NCBI GenBank assembly: GCA_902489955.1
Contig: CABUBY010000080.1
Coordinates: forward strand, 1 to 7,669
Direction: 5' to 3'
Source of the DNA: an uncultured Collinsella sp.
GTDB lineage: Bacteria > Actinomycetota > Coriobacteriia > Coriobacteriales > Coriobacteriaceae
DNA: 7,669 bases
Positions 6,092 through 7,669 of this stretch are shown here, in pieces (the first letter of the stretch is position 1; every line of letters starts with the position of its first letter). A program made the translations under genes and the position numbers. Below the pieces are notes generated by a model that was not told the origin of the DNA, did no database searches, and saw only the letters and a program-made list of their open reading frames with translations.

Positions 6092-6252
6092 AACGGCTCC
6101 TCTCGTCCTGTTAGCGTAATTGTCGCAAAAGGAGCGCGGGCACGATGGCTCAACTTGGTGAGCGGCGCGGGATTAAACATGGAATGAAGAGTGCGGCGCT
6201 GGCGTGGCGGGGTATGCTGGAGGGGACCATCAACCCAGCGAAAGGGGAGAGC
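6092..6252. promoter_or_regulatory. Divergent promoter region between amidase and aminopeptidase genes
   Basis: This 161-bp gap separates two divergently read genes and must hold the start signals of both. For the amidase (- strand), AGGAG lies at 6101-6097; I see no convincing -35/-10 pair. For the aminopeptidase (+ strand), AAGGGGAG at 6242-6249 is a strong ribosome binding site that fixes the start at 6253. TATGCT at 6213-6218 is a plausible -10 without a good -35. A short inverted repeat (GCTCA at 6148-6152 with TGAGC at 6159-6163) and a repeated GCGCGGG (6134-6140 and 6165-6171) are present, but too weak to call an operator. Confidence 0.4.
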
Positions 6253-7638
6253 ATGACGGATCAGGAAACGCCCGAGCGCGCGCATGTGACGGCCGACGAT
6301 ATCGAGGCCGCCAACGACCTTATCGACTTTATCGAGGCATGCCCCAGCATGTTCCATACGGCGGCGACCATTATGGCCGAACTTGACGAGGCGGGCTTTA
6401 CCTACCTGCCCGAGAATGCGGCGTGGGATATCGAGCCGGGCGGTCGCTATTACACGCAGCGCAACACCTCGAGCGTTATCGCCTTTAAGGTGGGCGAGGA
6501 CCTGGCCGCGACGTGGGGCGAGGACGGCGTTGCCGGTGACTATCATTTTCAGCTCACGGCGTCGCACAGCGATTCGCCGACGTTTAAGGTCAAGGCCGTG
6601 CCCGAGCTCGACGGCGCAGGCGAGACGCTGCGCCTGAACACCGAGGCCTACGGCGGCATGATCGACTACACCTGGTTCGATCGCCCGCTGGCGCTTGCGG
6701 GCCGCGTGCTGGTGCGCGAGGGCGACCGTATCGAGAGTCGTCTGCTTGCCACCGAGCGCGAGGTCGCTATTATCCCGAGTCTTGCTATCCACATGAACCG
6801 CGGCGTTAACGAGGGCTTTGCTCCCAACCGCGCCGTCGACCTGTGCCCGCTCATCAGCGCCGGTGACCTTAAGCAGGGAGATTTTGACGCCCTGATCGCT
6901 GATGAACTGGACGTTGAGCCCGAGCAGATCCTGGGCCGCGATCTGTTCCTGGTCAATCGTCAGGATGCGCGCATTTGGGGCTGGGCCGATGAGTTTATCT
7001 CGACGCCCAAGCTCGATGACCTGGCCTGTGCCTACACCTCGCTGCAGGCATTTTTGGGTGCCGAGAACGCGCACGACGTTTCGGTCTTCTGCTGCTTTGA
7101 TAACGAGGAGGTTGGCTCCGAGACCAAACAGGGTGCCATGTCGACGTTCTTGGCCGATGCACTGCGACGCATTAACGGCTCGCTGGGCTTTGACGACGAG
7201 TCGTATCATCGCGCCCTTGCCGCATCGATGCTCGTGAGCTGCGACAACGCGCATGCCGTGCACCCCAACCACGCCGAGAAGTGCGATGCGCACAACCAGG
7301 TGGTGCTTAACGGCGGCATCGTCATCAAGGAAGCCGCCAACCAGCACTACTGCACCGATGCCTTTAGCCGCGCGGTGTTCCAGGCCATTTGCGATGACGC
7401 CGACGTGCCCACGCAGGCCTTTGCCAACAAGAGCGATATGGCCGGCGGTTCTACCCTGGGCAACCTGTCGAACATGCAGGCGAGCATGCATGCCGTGGAC
7501 GTGGGCCTGCCGCAGCTTGCCATGCACTCGAGCTACGAGACCGGCGGCGTGCGCGACGTGATGTACGCCATCCGCGCTCTCACCGCTTTCTACGAGCGCA
7601 ACCTAACCATCAACGGCGCCGAAAGCGTGGAACTCTAA
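6253..7638 (+). CDS. M18 family zinc aminopeptidase
   Basis: A cytoplasmic metallopeptidase of 461 residues that removes N-terminal residues, in this family often acidic or neutral ones, from peptides; it probably acts in peptide catabolism. The M18 landmarks appear in order: His105 in ASHSDSP (first metal ligand), Asp255 in PKLDDL (bridging ligand), Glu285 and Glu286 in FDNEEVGSETKQGA (general base and metal ligand), Asp331 in SCDNAHAVHPNH, and His425 in AMHSSYETGGVRD. The length is normal for M18 enzymes (about 430-480), and all metal and catalytic residues are present. The ATG at 6253 is chosen because AAGGGGAG precedes it closely. The frame is open upstream to an ATG at 6145, but the extra 36 residues are not family-like and have no comparable ribosome binding site. 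The gene is transcribed away from the amidase gene and is followed at once by a terminator, so it is probably monocistronic. Confidence 0.96.
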   Translation: MTDQETPERAHVTADDIEAANDLIDFIEACPSMFHTAATIMAELDEAGFTYLPENAAWDIEPGGRYYTQRNTSSVIAFKVGEDLAATWGEDGVAGDYHFQLTASHSDSPTFKVKAVPELDGAGETLRLNTEAYGGMIDYTWFDRPLALAGRVLVREGDRIESRLLATEREVAIIPSLAIHMNRGVNEGFAPNRAVDLCPLISAGDLKQGDFDALIADELDVEPEQILGRDLFLVNRQDARIWGWADEFISTPKLDDLACAYTSLQAFLGAENAHDVSVFCCFDNEEVGSETKQGAMSTFLADALRRINGSLGFDDESYHRALAASMLVSCDNAHAVHPNHAEKCDAHNQVVLNGGIVIKEAANQHYCTDAFSRAVFQAICDDADVPTQAFANKSDMAGGSTLGNLSNMQASMHAVDVGLPQLAMHSSYETGGVRDVMYAIRALTAFYERNLTINGAESVEL

Positions 7639-7667
7639 AACCTGCCAAAAAGGGACAGGTTTATTTT
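7638..7667 (+). terminator. Rho-independent terminator of the aminopeptidase gene
   Basis: AAACCTG (7638-7644) pairs with CAGGTTT (7656-7662), extended inward by CC pairing with GG past a bulged A. The loop is A-rich and the stem is followed by ATTTT. The first stem base is the last base of the TAA stop codon. The opposite strand reads TTTTAG after the stem, so weak bidirectional use is possible. The window ends two bases later. Confidence 0.8.
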
Positions 7668-7669
7668 GG

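Noticed and set aside
6145..6252. 36-residue N-terminal extension of the M18 aminopeptidase
   Set aside because: The ATG at 6253 has a strong AAGGGGAG site directly upstream, and the protein from there already has full family length. The extension overlaps the divergent promoter region.

Overview
The window reads as chromosomal DNA of a high-GC Gram-positive gut actinobacterium, most likely Collinsella or another member of the Coriobacteriia. That placement is inferred from the roughly 60% GC look, GC-rich third codon positions, the AAGGGGAG/AGGAG ribosome binding sites, the style of the ABC permease, and the Asn-containing phosphofructokinase subtype. No rRNA or other marker gene is present to prove it.

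Layout. (1) Positions 1-3244, + strand: the 3' part of a MacB/LolD-type ABC ATPase gene, followed almost without a gap by its large FtsX-like permease. The two form one operon and probably one membrane complex. An intrinsic terminator follows at 3306-3349; 3245-3305 holds nothing I can recognise. (2) Positions 3350-3785: a non-coding gap between convergent genes, packed with two independent inverted-repeat structures. One is a MITE-like block (3359-3594) with imperfect terminal inverted repeats, a matching 9-bp direct repeat at both edges, and an internal G-quadruplex motif. The other is a very regular 185-bp quasi-palindrome (3610-3794) that runs into the end of the next gene. (3) Positions 3786-4865, - strand: a 6-phosphofructokinase of the mixed-substrate clade. 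(4) Positions 4866-5005: a short gap with the pfk ribosome binding site, a likely extended -10 promoter, and a GC-rich inverted repeat. (5) Positions 5006-6091, - strand: a membrane-tethered choloylglycine hydrolase/penicillin V acylase-like Ntn amidase. (6) Positions 6092-6252: a divergent promoter region. (7) Positions 6253-7638, + strand: an M18 zinc aminopeptidase with an intrinsic terminator directly after its stop codon.

How the genes relate. The ATPase and permease clearly work together. Phosphofructokinase (glycolysis), the amidase (cleavage of an amide-linked acyl substrate at the cell surface) and the aminopeptidase (cytoplasmic peptide trimming) are separate housekeeping or accessory functions with no evident shared pathway. 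No defence system, CRISPR array, tRNA, rRNA or transposase gene was found. The most unusual material is the structured convergent intergenic region 3350-3794. The next most interesting points are the nucleotide-site composition of the phosphofructokinase and the anchored, N-terminally extended form of the Ntn amidase.
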